Below, one piece after another: positions 9,548 to 19,160 of a DNA stretch of 64,000 nucleotides. The translations under genes were made by a program, and so were the position numbers. The first letter of the stretch is position 1. Each line of letters begins with the position of its first letter. The notes under the pieces were generated by a model that was not told the DNA's origin, made no database searches, and was given only the letters and a program-made list of their open reading frames with translations. Source of the DNA: Saprospiraceae bacterium (lineage in GTDB: Bacteria > Bacteroidota > Bacteroidia > Chitinophagales > Saprospiraceae); contig JADJTQ010000012.1 of assembly GCA_016711125.1 (NCBI GenBank), positions 558,001 to 622,000 of the forward strand, read 5' to 3'.

Positions 9548-10438
9548 TTAGTGAGTCATCACAGCAGGATCAAACAATAAGGGGAAAAACTGTCCTTCCA
9601 TCTTCTGCCCTTTGGGTACCACGGGTACCCCTTCGAGAAGCGGATCATTACTATCAGAATAGGTGCCGTCGGCAAAAACATTTAAGACAAAGGCCCTCCG
9701 AGAACGCTCAGATCGATTCTCATAAGATCCATGAATTAACAATGGATGATGAAAGGTGCCATAACCCATTTCCATCTCTATAGGTATTGCATTAAAATTT
9801 ACCCTTTGTTCTTCGGTTAGATGGGTTAGCAGTCCATCCATCTGGCCAGCCAACTCTGGCTTTTCCAACAAACCCCAACGATGACTCCCCGGCACATAAT
9901 GCAAACATCCATTCTCCAGATCCGCATCGTCCAACCCAACCCAACAAGTCAAATGTCGCATTGACTTCGTTCTTGTCCAGTATGAATAATCTTGATGCCA
10001 GGCTACTACCCCACCATGCTTGGCCGGTTTACTAAACAGTTGGTCATGCCAAAACCTGACAGGGAGATCTCCTAACAACTGACTGGCTGGCACCACGAAG
10101 GCAGGATTCCATAAAACATCGTGAAATCCTTGAGTAATCCTCCAATGGCCCAAAGAGTGGAAGAGGATTTTGTCAGGATCACCAGATTCATTTGACGAAA
10201 ACTCATAAAACAAGTCGTGCCCTGGATGAGAAGGATCAATAACCTCCTCCAGATCCATCCGAAGTTGGTTGATCTGCTGTTGCTCGAGGATCTTTATATT
10301 GGATAAATAACCATTTTCTTCGAAAAAGTCAATTTGTTCATTAGTTAACTTATACTGCTCCCAGTCACTTTTAAGCGTTGGTGTTGTAAATAGATCAGAC
10401 ACCAGAGAATGTATCTTTGAAAGATCCCGTTCGGCCAT
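9548..10438 (-). CDS. Phytanoyl-CoA dioxygenase (PhyH) family protein
   Basis: A 296-residue Fe(II)/2-oxoglutarate dioxygenase (PF05721). The metal ligands are visible as WHQDYSYW (HxD) and the distal His in HPLLIHGSYENRSERSRRAF, where the Arg after it would hold 2-oxoglutarate. CLHYVPGSHRWG is the typical double-stranded beta-helix segment. The family hydroxylates CoA thioesters or free small molecules; the substrate is not evident. A cupin gene follows upstream on the same strand, 137 bases away, and a perfect inverted repeat lies just before the start, so the pair may be separately controlled. There is no signal peptide; the protein is cytosolic. Confidence 0.85.
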   Translation of the reverse strand: MAERDLSKIHSLVSDLFTTPTLKSDWEQYKLTNEQIDFFEENGYLSNIKILEQQQINQLRMDLEEVIDPSHPGHDLFYEFSSNESGDPDKILFHSLGHWRITQGFHDVLWNPAFVVPASQLLGDLPVRFWHDQLFSKPAKHGGVVAWHQDYSYWTRTKSMRHLTCWVGLDDADLENGCLHYVPGSHRWGLLEKPELAGQMDGLLTHLTEEQRVNFNAIPIEMEMGYGTFHHPLLIHGSYENRSERSRRAFVLNVFADGTYSDSNDPLLEGVPVVPKGQKMEGQFFPLLFDPAVMTH

Positions 10439-10450
10439 TTTACATAATAT

Positions 10451-10473
10451 TTTATTACTTCGAATGTAATAAA
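10451..10473. promoter_or_regulatory. Inverted repeat upstream of the PhyH gene, possible operator
   Basis: TTTATTAC and GTAATAAA form a perfect 8-base inverted repeat around a 7-base centre, 13 bases upstream of the PhyH start. The size and symmetry suit a dimeric repressor site rather than a terminator, since no U-run follows on either strand. No regulator gene is adjacent. Confidence 0.35.
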
Positions 10474-10575
10474 TAATTTATTAGCCCCCAGTTCCCAATC
10501 TTTTCAAAATGCGAGGAAGTCCGGACACAAAACCAGGTGCAATGAAATATGAAAGTTTTTCAACTCAAGAGTAAG

Positions 10576-10899
10576 TCAAACCTCTCCACCTTCCGGGCCA
10601 TAAAAGAAGACCCAGGTGCAAAAGTCATCGGTGAAATTCGAAAAGCGATGTTCATCTCCAGCTTTGAAAAAAATAAAATCACCTGGAGCAAAGACCGTCC
10701 GCTCGGCTTTGTTTAAGAACACTCCCAAACCACTGATAATCACATACACTTCATCCCTGGAGTGTGGTGATTGCAAATCGATCTTACCCGGCTGGTAAAT
10801 CTCAACTTCAAGGGATCCATGCCTAAAGATGGTAGTAAATTTCTCGTTTTGAGTTTTCAACTTACGTAATGCACTGTCGGGTGTCTTATGTACCATCAT
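10576..10899 (-). CDS. Cupin domain protein
   Basis: A 107-residue single-domain cupin. The first motif region reads SPHSRDEVYVIISGLGVFLN, with the usual His/Glu metal-ligand spacing, and the second is APGDFIFFKAGDEHRFSNF, with the distal His. Cupins this small serve as enzymes, sugar-binding modules or metabolite sensors, and no substrate can be assigned. It has no signal peptide. It lies between a PhyH dioxygenase and a secreted protein on the same strand; a shared pathway is possible but unproven. The start at MMVHKTPD gives the expected family length. Confidence 0.8.
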   Translation of the reverse strand: MMVHKTPDSALRKLKTQNEKFTTIFRHGSLEVEIYQPGKIDLQSPHSRDEVYVIISGLGVFLNKAERTVFAPGDFIFFKAGDEHRFSNFTDDFCTWVFFYGPEGGEV

Positions 10900-10943
10900 A
10901 ATCTATCTGTCATTTCTGTATTTAGTGCATGCACTTGATCAGT

Positions 10944-11414
10944 CTATTTTCGCAGCTTTCGAAATAGGAATTGGACTTCTCTTTTCGAATTCGATATTCT
11001 AGCCTTTAGATTGTCCGCTTCATCATACTCGTAATCAATGTTGGTAGGAAAATCATGTTTTGGATTAATCGATTCAAAACTTAAATGATCCCATTTAACA
11101 ATTTCGAATCTTACCGGGCTACGATTGTGTGCTACTACCGCCTCATAAAAATATCTGTTTCCGCTGGCAAATATTCTTAGGTCTTCAATAAATACCGTAT
11201 CTCTAGCTTCCATAATCCACCCTTTGCCCGAAAAGAGGGAATCTGAAAGCCGCGTCCATTCTTCAAATGCCTGCTGGCCAATCTTGGTATCAGTCCTCTC
11301 CCACTTTCCAAGTATCCATTCAAAACCCATAAGGTCAAGGGACTGAGCTTTTACTGTAAAAAAATTAAGAAACATGAAGACTGCAACAAAACACATTTGA
11401 ATCCAAAGATTCAT
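10944..11414 (-). CDS. Secreted DUF6265-like protein
   Basis: A 156-residue exported protein: a signal peptide ending near VKAQ (residue 24), then FEWILGKWERTDTKIGQQAF EEW and a PVRFEIVKWDHLSFESINP segment. The W-x-x-G-x-W opening and lipocalin-like beta pattern fit DUF6265, a Bacteroidota family of unknown function often found near catabolic genes. It is followed upstream by a gap of about 290 bases before the divergent DPP III gene. The family call is from pattern recognition and is moderate. Confidence 0.6.
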   Translation of the reverse strand: MNLWIQMCFVAVFMFLNFFTVKAQSLDLMGFEWILGKWERTDTKIGQQAFEEWTRLSDSLFSGKGWIMEARDTVFIEDLRIFASGNRYFYEAVVAHNRSPVRFEIVKWDHLSFESINPKHDFPTNIDYEYDEADNLKARISNSKREVQFLFRKLRK

Positions 11415-11701
11415 ACTTACTTTCTTTTAAGGCACTTTCACAATAACATACAACTTAATTACATCGCAATTCTCTGTCTTTATTGGCCAATTCAGGATAA
11501 GCAACCAAACTCAATGAAACCTAAAAAGTTTTCATGAATTAATCATTGAGAATCGAGCAACTGGTCGGATTTAAAGACCAAATGAACATATGGGTTCAGC
11601 CCCTTGCCCAGTTCAATCTTTGGCAAACTGACAATTGTAAAATATTCGAGCATACGTGTTACCACAAGAATCCCTAATTTTGTGCCATAAAACAAGCAAT
11701 C

Positions 11702-13718
11702 ATGGTCAACATCAATAATATACTACTACTACTTTTCATCATTCTGGGATGTAATGGACCTCAAACACCAATGTCGGAGCCAAGTCCGTCTGAAAATTTA
11801 TCGTTTGAATGGGAAGTTGATCGATTTGCCGACATACGGGTGCTCCGCTATCAAATACCTGATTTTGATCGTTTGTCCTTGAGTCAAAAAGTTAGTGTAC
11901 TATTTAACCCAGGCTGGATTGGCAGGACGTGATATTATGTACGCTATGAACTATCGCCACAACATAGAGATTCGAAAGGCATTTGATCAAATAGTTGCCA
12001 ATTATGGTGGAAATCAGAACTCCGATGATTGGAAGAACTTTCTGACGTATGTCAAGCGGGTCTGGTTTTCTAGCGGTATCCATCACCACTATAGTAATCA
12101 GAAATTTAAACCCCGGTTTAGTCGAGAGTTTTTAGACATTCTACTTAGCGAGACCAATACCACCTTGTCTAATGAAGCGAAGGAAGCAATATTTGACTCA
12201 AACCTCGATGCCAAAAAAGTAAGTCTCAATTCCGATTCCGATCTAATAGCATCTTCTGCTATTAATTTCTATGCTCCGGGGGTTACCGAACGGGAAGTTA
12301 CCGAATATTATCAGAAAATGAGCGTTGAAAACGATCAGCAACCTTTGTCCTACGGCCTCAATAGTCGGGTCGTGAAAGGAAGTGATGGGATGATCATGGA
12401 AGAAACCTATCGTTCCGGTGGTCTTTATGGGGCAGCTATCAATGAAATAATTCGTTGGCTTGAAATGGCAGTTGAAGTTTCCGAAAATCAAAGGCAGGCT
12501 GACGCGCTTAGACTGCTCATACAATATTATCGTACAGGTGATCTAAAAACCTGGGACGATTATAATGTAGCATGGGTGCAAGCCACCGAAGGAGATATTG
12601 ACTATATTCAGGGTTTTGTGGAAGTTTATAATGACCCGATGGGTTATAAAGGCTCATATGAAAGCATTGTGCAAATCAATGATTTTGAAGCTTCTAAACG
12701 TATGAAAGTGTTGTCTGATAATGCACAATGGTTTGAAGACAATTCAACCATTTTGGACCAGCACAAAAAGAAGACCGTGGTTGGCATCAGTTATAAGGTT
12801 GTGAATGTTGCCGGCGAAAGTGGAGACGCCTCACCAAGCACTCCAATTGGTGTCAATTTACCAAATGCCAATTGGATCAGGGCTAAATATGGCTCGAAAT
12901 CAGTCAGCTTGGGTAATATTATAGATGCTTACGATCAGGCCAGCGGACCGGGAATGCTTAGTGAATTTGCCCATGATAAGGAGGAAATAGAAAGGTCAGA
13001 AAAACATGGCGGCTTAGCAGATAAATTAAGCACGGCTTTGCATGAAGTGATCGGACATGCCTCTGGACAGATTGAAACAGGGGTGGGCACACCTAAAGAA
13101 ACCTTAAAAAATTACAGTTCTACGCTGGAAGAGGCCCGAGCCGACATCATTGCTCTCTACTTTATAATGGATCCCAAAATGGTCGAATTAGGCCTGTTAC
13201 CAGACCTGGACGCAGCAAAAGCTGAGTACGACAATTTTATCAGCAATGGTCTCTTGAAGCAACTTCGTAGACTGAAACCCGGCGAAGAGATTGAAGAATC
13301 ACATATGCGTAATCGCCAACTTATATCAGCTTGGGCATTTGAAAAAGGTCAGCCAGATAATGTAATCGAAAAAGTACTGCGGCAAGGGAAAACATATTAC
13401 AATATTAATGACTATGATAAGTTGAGAAATCTCTTTGGTGACTTGCTGCGTGAACTACAACGGATTACTTCTCAAGGAGACTTTGAGGCAGGCCAGGCTT
13501 TGGTCGAAAACTATGGAGTCAAAGTAGATCTTTCGATTCACCAGGAAGTTCTCGAACGGGTTAAAGATCTGGATATCGCCCCTTACTCTGGATTTGTCAA
13601 TCCAGAATTGGTACCTGAATTGGGTAGCAATGGAGAGATCGTAGACGTCAAAGTGACTTTCCCTGCAAGTTTTGTAGAGCAAATGTTGAAATATAGTAAA
13701 GACTTTTCCTTCTTATAA
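11702..13718 (+). CDS. Dipeptidyl-peptidase III (M49) lipoprotein, frameshifted near the N-terminus
   Basis: About 672 residues in two frames. The first 65 or so codons give a lipoprotein signal (LLLLFIILGC, lipobox Cys about residue 17) and FDRLSLSQKV; the rest continues in the next frame from YYLTQAGLAGRDIMYAMNY. The break lies at about 11891-11896 and one surplus base explains it. The zinc motif HEVIGH (13041-13058) and the downstream EEARAD are the HExxGH and EExxxD signatures of M49. DPP III removes dipeptides from peptide N-termini; here it is probably anchored in the periplasm or outer membrane. It is monocistronic, convergent with tryptophanase. Confidence 0.9.
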
Positions 13719-13852
13719 ATGAACGCTCATTCAGGAAGTTTGCATTAGCGCACCAGTTCAGGCTTTGATACTTTTGGAAAAGACTTCTTCCTTAACCGGG
13801 CCATAGGTTCTTGATGGAAAGCAAGAATTAGGAAACCTTTTTCGTAAGGGTA

Positions 13853-15220
13853 TTACAACTCTTCCAACCAGGCAGAAAAATGTCTCAAAAAAGGTGCCTC
13901 CTTTACGATTCTTAAACCTCTTAAGGTCTCACGATTTTCCCAAACGCTGGCAATTACTTCGATCATGTAATCAAAATGACTTTGGGTATATACCCTGCGT
14001 GGAAAAGCCAGTCTGACCAGCTCCCTCCTGGCAGGTATCAATACTCCTGCTTTATCGTATTTTCCGAACATCAATGACCCAAGTTCTACGGATCGTATTC
14101 CTCCTTCACGATATAACGCATTGACCAGAGCCACTCCCGGAAACTCCTTGGCTGAAATATGTGATACGAAACTTGCCGCGTCAAGAAACACAGCGTGTCC
14201 ACCCGCAGGTCTCACTACCGGCACATCCAGTTCAATCAGCTTTTTCAACATGTATTCAATGGTTGCATGGCGATATTCCTGATATTCTGACTGCAATGCC
14301 TCATACAAACCTACGGCCGTAGCCTCAAGATCACGACCAGCCAAACCACCATAGGTTGGAAATCCCTCCTGGAGAATTAACGCGTTTCGAAAGTCCTCAG
14401 CCCAAGCATCATCCCGGCACACAAAAAATCCTCCAATGTTAGCCAGCCCATCTTTTTTCAAACTCATGGTGGCTGCATCAGCATATGAAAACATCTCTCT
14501 GGCAATATCGATCAGTGAGTAATCGCGATAGCCTTCTTCATTTCTTTGAATGAAGTAGGCATTTTCGGCAAATCTACACGCATCAATGATTAACGGTACT
14601 TCGTATCCCCGCAAAAGTTTTTTTGCCTCCCTGATGTTTGTCATTGACACCGGTTGGCCCCCTCCGGCATTATTGGTCACGGTAATCATTGCAAAGGGAA
14701 TATTCGAATGACAGTCTTCTAACAATCGTTTTAGCTTACCTAAATGAATATTTCCCTTAAAGGGAAAATCGTCATCAAGCTTTGCCGACTCCTCACAGGG
14801 TAGGTCAATCGCACTTGCATTTGCAAACTCCAAATTTGCTCTGGTCGTATCAAAATGATTGTTATTTGGAATTAACTGTCCGGCTTGTACCCAGGTTAAT
14901 GCCAACAAGCGCTCAGCTGCCCGTCCCTGATGAGTTGGAAAGATATGTTTCATCCGGGTGATATCATGCACCGTCTCTTCAAATCTCTTCCATGAACGAC
15001 TGCCCGCATAGCTCTCATCACCCAGCATTAGTGCTGCCCATTGTTGTGCAGACATTGCTCCGGTGCCACTATCCGTAAGTAAATCAATCATACAGTCCTC
15101 GGCATCAAGGAGAAAGACATTGAAATGAGCTTCCTCAAGTCTAGCAATTCGTATTTCTTTTGTAGTGCTCTTCAGAGGTTCGGTCATTTTGATCCGAAAT
15201 GGTTCAAATATCGTTTTCAT
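13853..15220 (-). CDS. tnaA: Tryptophanase (PLP-dependent beta-eliminating lyase)
   Basis: About 455 residues of the tryptophanase/tyrosine phenol-lyase family, which splits tryptophan to indole, pyruvate and ammonia. FEPFRIKMTEPLKSTT, LLTDSGTGAMS, PTHQGRAAE and the PLP lysine in TMSLKKDGLANIGG (second Lys, about residue 257) are present. Tyrosine phenol-lyase carries an Arg in RSMERG that binds the phenol; here the motif is RSVELGS, with a hydrophobic residue, which favours tryptophanase. The start is the ATG at 15220; a TTG three bases upstream is possible. It stands alone with a long upstream region, and no TnaB permease or tnaC-like leader was found. Confidence 0.88.
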   Translation of the reverse strand: MKTIFEPFRIKMTEPLKSTTKEIRIARLEEAHFNVFLLDAEDCMIDLLTDSGTGAMSAQQWAALMLGDESYAGSRSWKRFEETVHDITRMKHIFPTHQGRAAERLLALTWVQAGQLIPNNNHFDTTRANLEFANASAIDLPCEESAKLDDDFPFKGNIHLGKLKRLLEDCHSNIPFAMITVTNNAGGGQPVSMTNIREAKKLLRGYEVPLIIDACRFAENAYFIQRNEEGYRDYSLIDIAREMFSYADAATMSLKKDGLANIGGFFVCRDDAWAEDFRNALILQEGFPTYGGLAGRDLEATAVGLYEALQSEYQEYRHATIEYMLKKLIELDVPVVRPAGGHAVFLDAASFVSHISAKEFPGVALVNALYREGGIRSVELGSLMFGKYDKAGVLIPARRELVRLAFPRRVYTQSHFDYMIEVIASVWENRETLRGLRIVKEAPFLRHFSAWLEEL

Positions 15221-15594
15221 CAAAATATATTTATGGTGCGATAAAAAGAATGAAGACTGCTCATGTGGTTGAGAGCAGATTATTACAAAGCTGTAAAAAA
15301 CTAGCAGTCCTAAATTAAAAGCAAGGAATGACGATCAAGCGAAACAGAAAAATGCGCGACCTAATTGGTAACAAGATGTGTAGTTGATTCACTTTACAAA
15401 TATAACAAAACAGGAGACATGAACCTGTCATTGTCATCTGAAATACAAATGTTTTGGAAAGGACTTATTTCACATAAAAACTACCATTTCAGCAACTTTA
15501 AATTTGAGCAAGGTAGTCTCAGGATTCTCAATATCTAAATGGGAATTCCCATAAGAGATTCCTGTTTTTAATTTGAATTTTGTTAGTCTAGTAT
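15221..15594. other. Upstream region of tryptophanase, no gene seen
   Basis: About 370 bases, AT-rich. The only candidate signal is TATATTTG on the minus strand at 15404-15397, matching the -7 consensus, which would give tnaA a leader of about 170 bases. I found no short reading frame with a conserved Trp codon like tnaC. The first part, 15470-15594, is read in one frame as the tail of the esterase, but that frame is spurious. Confidence 0.4.
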
Positions 15595-16516
15595 TCATCT
15601 CTTTCGCATTAATTCGCGTAGAAAGAATTCGGCCATTTGAATATCTGTTTTTCTTCTTCAGGTCGCCTGTCCAACCATGACCTCCACCTATTACCATCAC
15701 CAATTCATGCCTGACATTTACTTTTTCCAGTGCATTTGCCAGACCTTCTGCCTGACTGACTGATACAAAGGGATCGTTGTCACCCTGAAAAATAAGTACG
15801 GGTGGATCAGTCCCATCAATATACGTCAACACGGACATCTTTTGAAGGGTGGATTCATCAGGGTTGGGACTCCCAATAAAATCGGCCATCACCTCACTTA
15901 GTGGTTTTTTGTAGTATTGCATTACCTCCTCTTCCACCTGCGCACTTAGCTTTGCTCGAGTTTGGGTGAAATCAGAAGCACCGAAATAACTCACTACTGC
16001 TTGCACCCGACTTGAAAAGTCTGGAGAGCCACCGTCACCCTCTAGCTCATCAATACCACCAGTACTGCCTACCATTAAGGCAAGGTAAGCTCCGGCAGAT
16101 TCACCCATGACACCAATCCGATTCGGGTCTATGTTTAGCTCAATTGCATTTTTCCGCAGGAAACGAACAGCAGCCTTGGCATCCTGGACTTGTGCAGGCC
16201 AGGCAAACTCAGGCGCAAACCTGTATCCAACGGATATTCCAACAAAACCCAAATCGGCAAACATCCGAATCCAATGGTGGCCATGCCACTTGTCTCCTGC
16301 CTGCCAGCCTCCTCCGTGAAAAAATAGAATAGCAGGAAACGGACCGGTAACGTCTTTTGGTTGGATCAAATCAAATTTCAGCTCAACACCTTTCGAATGA
16401 CCATAAACTATATCATTTCTTATCGTATCCTCTTTATGTTGTTGAGCCCGTGCCGATTCCGGTTTCATGCCGAAGAGAATCATCATCACACTAATCATGT
16501 AAAACATTTGTCTCAT
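15595..16516 (-). CDS. Secreted alpha/beta-hydrolase (carboxylesterase-type), frameshifted near its C-terminus
   Basis: About 306 residues: a signal peptide (to about ARAQ, residue 25), oxyanion motif FFHGGGWQAGD, nucleophile elbow VMGESAGAYLAL (GxSxG), the acid in FQGDNDPFV and the catalytic His in GGGHGW. This is the BD-FAE/acetylesterase-like group that deacylates sugars or small esters. After GDLKKK the literal frame runs on for about 50 unlikely residues to 15470; removing one base of the T5 run at 15648-15652 gives TDIQMAEFFLRELMRKR and a stop at 15595, the usual family end. I therefore end the gene at 15595. Confidence 0.82.
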
Positions 16517-16824
16517 GTTGACTCGATTACACTTAATTACCCCAATAATTAGATCTACAGTTTCAAAGATGAGAAACTGTGTTCACACTTCTTGTGGAAT
16601 ATTCCCATAGTAAAGTCTTAACACTGGCCATATCCTGTGCGTAGCGCCCACAAATTAGTGAACGATGACTCAATCCTGAGGAGGTTCGTGTTATTGAAAA
16701 AGCATGCATTTGCCAGGCACCCAAGTGTAGCAAGGCCAAATGTGCCAACGGGTCTTCGTAAAATAATTACGTTTCGTTGTCCTGATTCATTTCCGTTTTC
16801 AATTGAATTTTCATTTGCGAGACG
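16517..16824. other. Intergenic region, nothing recognised
   Basis: Some 308 bases between the esterase start and the broken membrane protein gene. Short frames on both strands have no recognisable motif or plausible composition. No repeat or hairpin with a T-run was seen. Confidence 0.4.
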
Positions 16825-17197
16825 CTACATAATTTTTCTAAACCATGCATAATAACCCAGGCAAATACCTGCAACTAAAGAAAGCCCAGAAAGAATATCA
16901 AACCAGATGGGATCGCCGGTTATCCCGGCACTGATAAGATAAATCGTTTCGTGGAAATTATGAACGACAAAACAGTAGGTACCGGTGAAGCGTCTTGCCC
17001 GATGAAATAGCAGATAATATTCCGGCTCCAACCGCAGCCAAAAATGTCAACAAACCTCCGATAATAAGTTCCGAAGGTTGACTTGTTGAGCATCGGATAC
17101 CATGAAAAATATATTCTTGAACAAGCGTTGTTAAAAGTACCAAACTCAATTCTCCAATAATCACACTTAAAATAATTGCGGACCACTTTTTCATCAC
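16825..17197 (-). pseudogene. Small four-helix membrane protein, frame broken
   Basis: The first 65 codons give MMKKWSAIILSVIIGELSLV and two further hydrophobic segments (LIIGGLLTFLAAVGAGILSA); the last part in another frame gives TIYLISAGITGDPIWFDIL and LSGLSLVAGICLGYYAWF. Together these make a roughly 120-residue, four-helix membrane protein of a pattern common in Bacteroidota, with no known function. The stretch between them (about 16970-17020) reads best as PTVLSFIIST in the third frame, so at least two indels are needed. Sequencing error or decay are both possible. It lies divergent from the LytS-type kinase. Confidence 0.5.
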
Positions 17198-17405
17198 CGT
17201 CAGTTAGATTTGTACAGTACCGTATATTGCATAATGCAATCTCTCCAAAAAAATTTAGCAAGCGACAATACTATTATGCCAAAGACCACTTTCTGCATGT
17301 AAATACCTATTTCCATTAGTCCTCAAAATACTCATATTGATCAGGATAAATCCATTCTTGGCATAAATAACCTCCGCATCAATCCACTAAGGGCTATTTT
17401 TAATT

Positions 17406-18458
17406 ATGGGGCAAAGTGCAAAGAACATACTTGGCCATTTCGCTTTTTGGGTGATCATCATGTTTGCCTATGCCATATCTGAATTTGGTTACACCAGCAA
17501 TTTTCGTACTGCGCTTCTCTTTGAGTTGGCCTATTTACCCAGCAGGCTTCTGGCAGTGTATTTCAACTGGTTTTTCCTGATTCCCCATCTTCTCTATCGC
17601 GATCGAATTCTTTCATATTTAATATCACTTGGGGTCTTTCTCTTTTTAATAGCTATTGTACAGCGTTACTTATTGATACAGTACATCTATCCGGTTCTCT
17701 TTTCTGAATGGGCAAACAATTCGTCGGCAGAAAGTATCTTCTTTCGCATTTTTCAAAGTGTGGTGGTCATCGCATCACCGGTTGCATTCTCCACAGGTAT
17801 CAAGATATTTTCTGATTGGTATCTTCAGAGATCACGCGAGAAAAAATTGGAAAAAGAAAAAATTGAAACAGAACTCAAGTACCTGAAAGCCCAAATAAAT
17901 CCACATTTTTTGTTTAACACCCTAAATAACCTTTACGGACTATCTAGCGAAAAATCAGAACGTGTCCCGGAATTAATTTTAAAGTTATCAGACTTTCTAA
18001 GTTATTCCCTGTATGAAAGTCAACAGAAAGAAGAAAGCAGTCTTGTAAAAGAAATGAATCTCGTAAAAGACTATGTGCAGCTTGAGACTTCGCGTTATGA
18101 GGAGCGGGTAAAAGTCATCTGGGAAGTTGATTACTTAAATACAAAAGAAATGACGGTACCCTCTTTTCTATTTATACCTCTGGTCGAAAATGCTTTTAAA
18201 CATGGTGTGAGAGAGGCACTGAAGCAAACTGAAATCAAGATTACTCTGAAATGCACGCTGACCGCAATAAAATTCGAAGTCACAAATTCCTTGATTCGTG
18301 CACCGACCACACATGATGATACTGGTGGTATTGGTTTGCAGAATCTACGTAGACGACTTGACCTTTTAATACCTGGACAATACCGTTTATCTACCATGAT
18401 AATAGGCTCGACATTTCATGCATCGCTTAAAATAGATATCCATGCTAAAAAAATATAA
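17406..18458 (+). CDS. LytS/YehU-type sensor histidine kinase
   Basis: A 350-residue kinase: about four N-terminal membrane helices (residues 10-145), a short coiled linker (QRSREKKLEKEKIETELKYL), the His_kinase (PF06580) phospho-acceptor motif QINPHFLFNTLNNLYGLS, and a C-terminal ATPase with the N-box FIPLVENAFKHGV and GGIGLQNLRRRLDLL. It has no large sensor domain, so the signal is probably sensed in the membrane. The LytTR regulator gene overlaps its end by 17 bases, making a cognate pair. The upstream region has no obvious promoter. Confidence 0.92.
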   Translation: MGQSAKNILGHFAFWVIIMFAYAISEFGYTSNFRTALLFELAYLPSRLLAVYFNWFFLIPHLLYRDRILSYLISLGVFLFLIAIVQRYLLIQYIYPVLFSEWANNSSAESIFFRIFQSVVVIASPVAFSTGIKIFSDWYLQRSREKKLEKEKIETELKYLKAQINPHFLFNTLNNLYGLSSEKSERVPELILKLSDFLSYSLYESQQKEESSLVKEMNLVKDYVQLETSRYEERVKVIWEVDYLNTKEMTVPSFLFIPLVENAFKHGVREALKQTEIKITLKCTLTAIKFEVTNSLIRAPTTHDDTGGIGLQNLRRRLDLLIPGQYRLSTMIIGSTFHASLKIDIHAKKI

Positions 18459-19137
18459 AGTCTTAATCGTTGATGATGAGCCCGTAGCTCACCGAATCAT
18501 TCAGAGATATCTGGATCATTTTCCAGGATACGACACTGTCGGTTTTTGTCAAAACGCCTTTGAAGCCCGTGCTTATCTTCTGAATTATGACATTGATCTC
18601 ATGTTCCTGGATCTGGAAATGCCTCGGCAGAAAGGGCTAAACTTTATTAAGACTCTCAAGAAACGACCAGAGATCGTCATTGTCACGGCCTATCGCGAGT
18701 ACGCTGTCGAAGGCTTTGAGTTAGAAGTACTGGACTACCTACTCAAGCCGGTCGCATTAGATCGGTTTACTAAAGCACTGAATAAATTCAGAGATTTAAA
18801 AAATACTCCAACCAGGAGTCTGAGGGGTGATTACATCTTCTTGTTTTTTGATCGTAAATCTGTGAAAGTCAGACTTGACGAAATACTATTTCTTGAAGGT
18901 CTAAGTAATTATGTTCGCATTAAATTGATTACCTCGACGATCGTCGTGTACTATACAATGTCTAAAATATTGGAGAAACTTGATGACCGTTTCATTCGCG
19001 TGCACCGTTCATTTATCATCAATAAAGACAAAATCCAGGCTTTCACTAAAGATCACATAGAGATTGGAGATAAGATCATTCCAATAGGTAAGTCATATCG
19101 TGCAGAAATAGAAGAACTATTCTCGAGCATCTCCTAA
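18442..19137 (+). CDS. LytTR family response regulator
   Basis: A 231-residue regulator: a receiver domain (KVLIVDDEPVAHRIIQRYL, phospho-acceptor Asp in MFLDLEMPRQKG, Lys in YLLKPVALDRF) followed by a LytTR DNA-binding domain (FLEGLSNYVRIKL, RVHRSFIINKDKI). It is partnered with the overlapping histidine kinase. LytTR regulators bind direct repeats upstream of target promoters; no target is evident here. It is convergent with the DUF4056 gene. Confidence 0.93.
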   Translation: MLKKYKVLIVDDEPVAHRIIQRYLDHFPGYDTVGFCQNAFEARAYLLNYDIDLMFLDLEMPRQKGLNFIKTLKKRPEIVIVTAYREYAVEGFELEVLDYLLKPVALDRFTKALNKFRDLKNTPTRSLRGDYIFLFFDRKSVKVRLDEILFLEGLSNYVRIKLITSTIVVYYTMSKILEKLDDRFIRVHRSFIINKDKIQAFTKDHIEIGDKIIPIGKSYRAEIEELFSSIS

Positions 19138-19160
19138 TTGAGACCTGGAGATGAAAACTT

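Noticed and set aside
13853..15220. Tyrosine phenol-lyase
   Set aside because: The Arg that binds the phenol ring in that enzyme (RSMERG) is replaced (RSVELG), and other segments follow tryptophanase.
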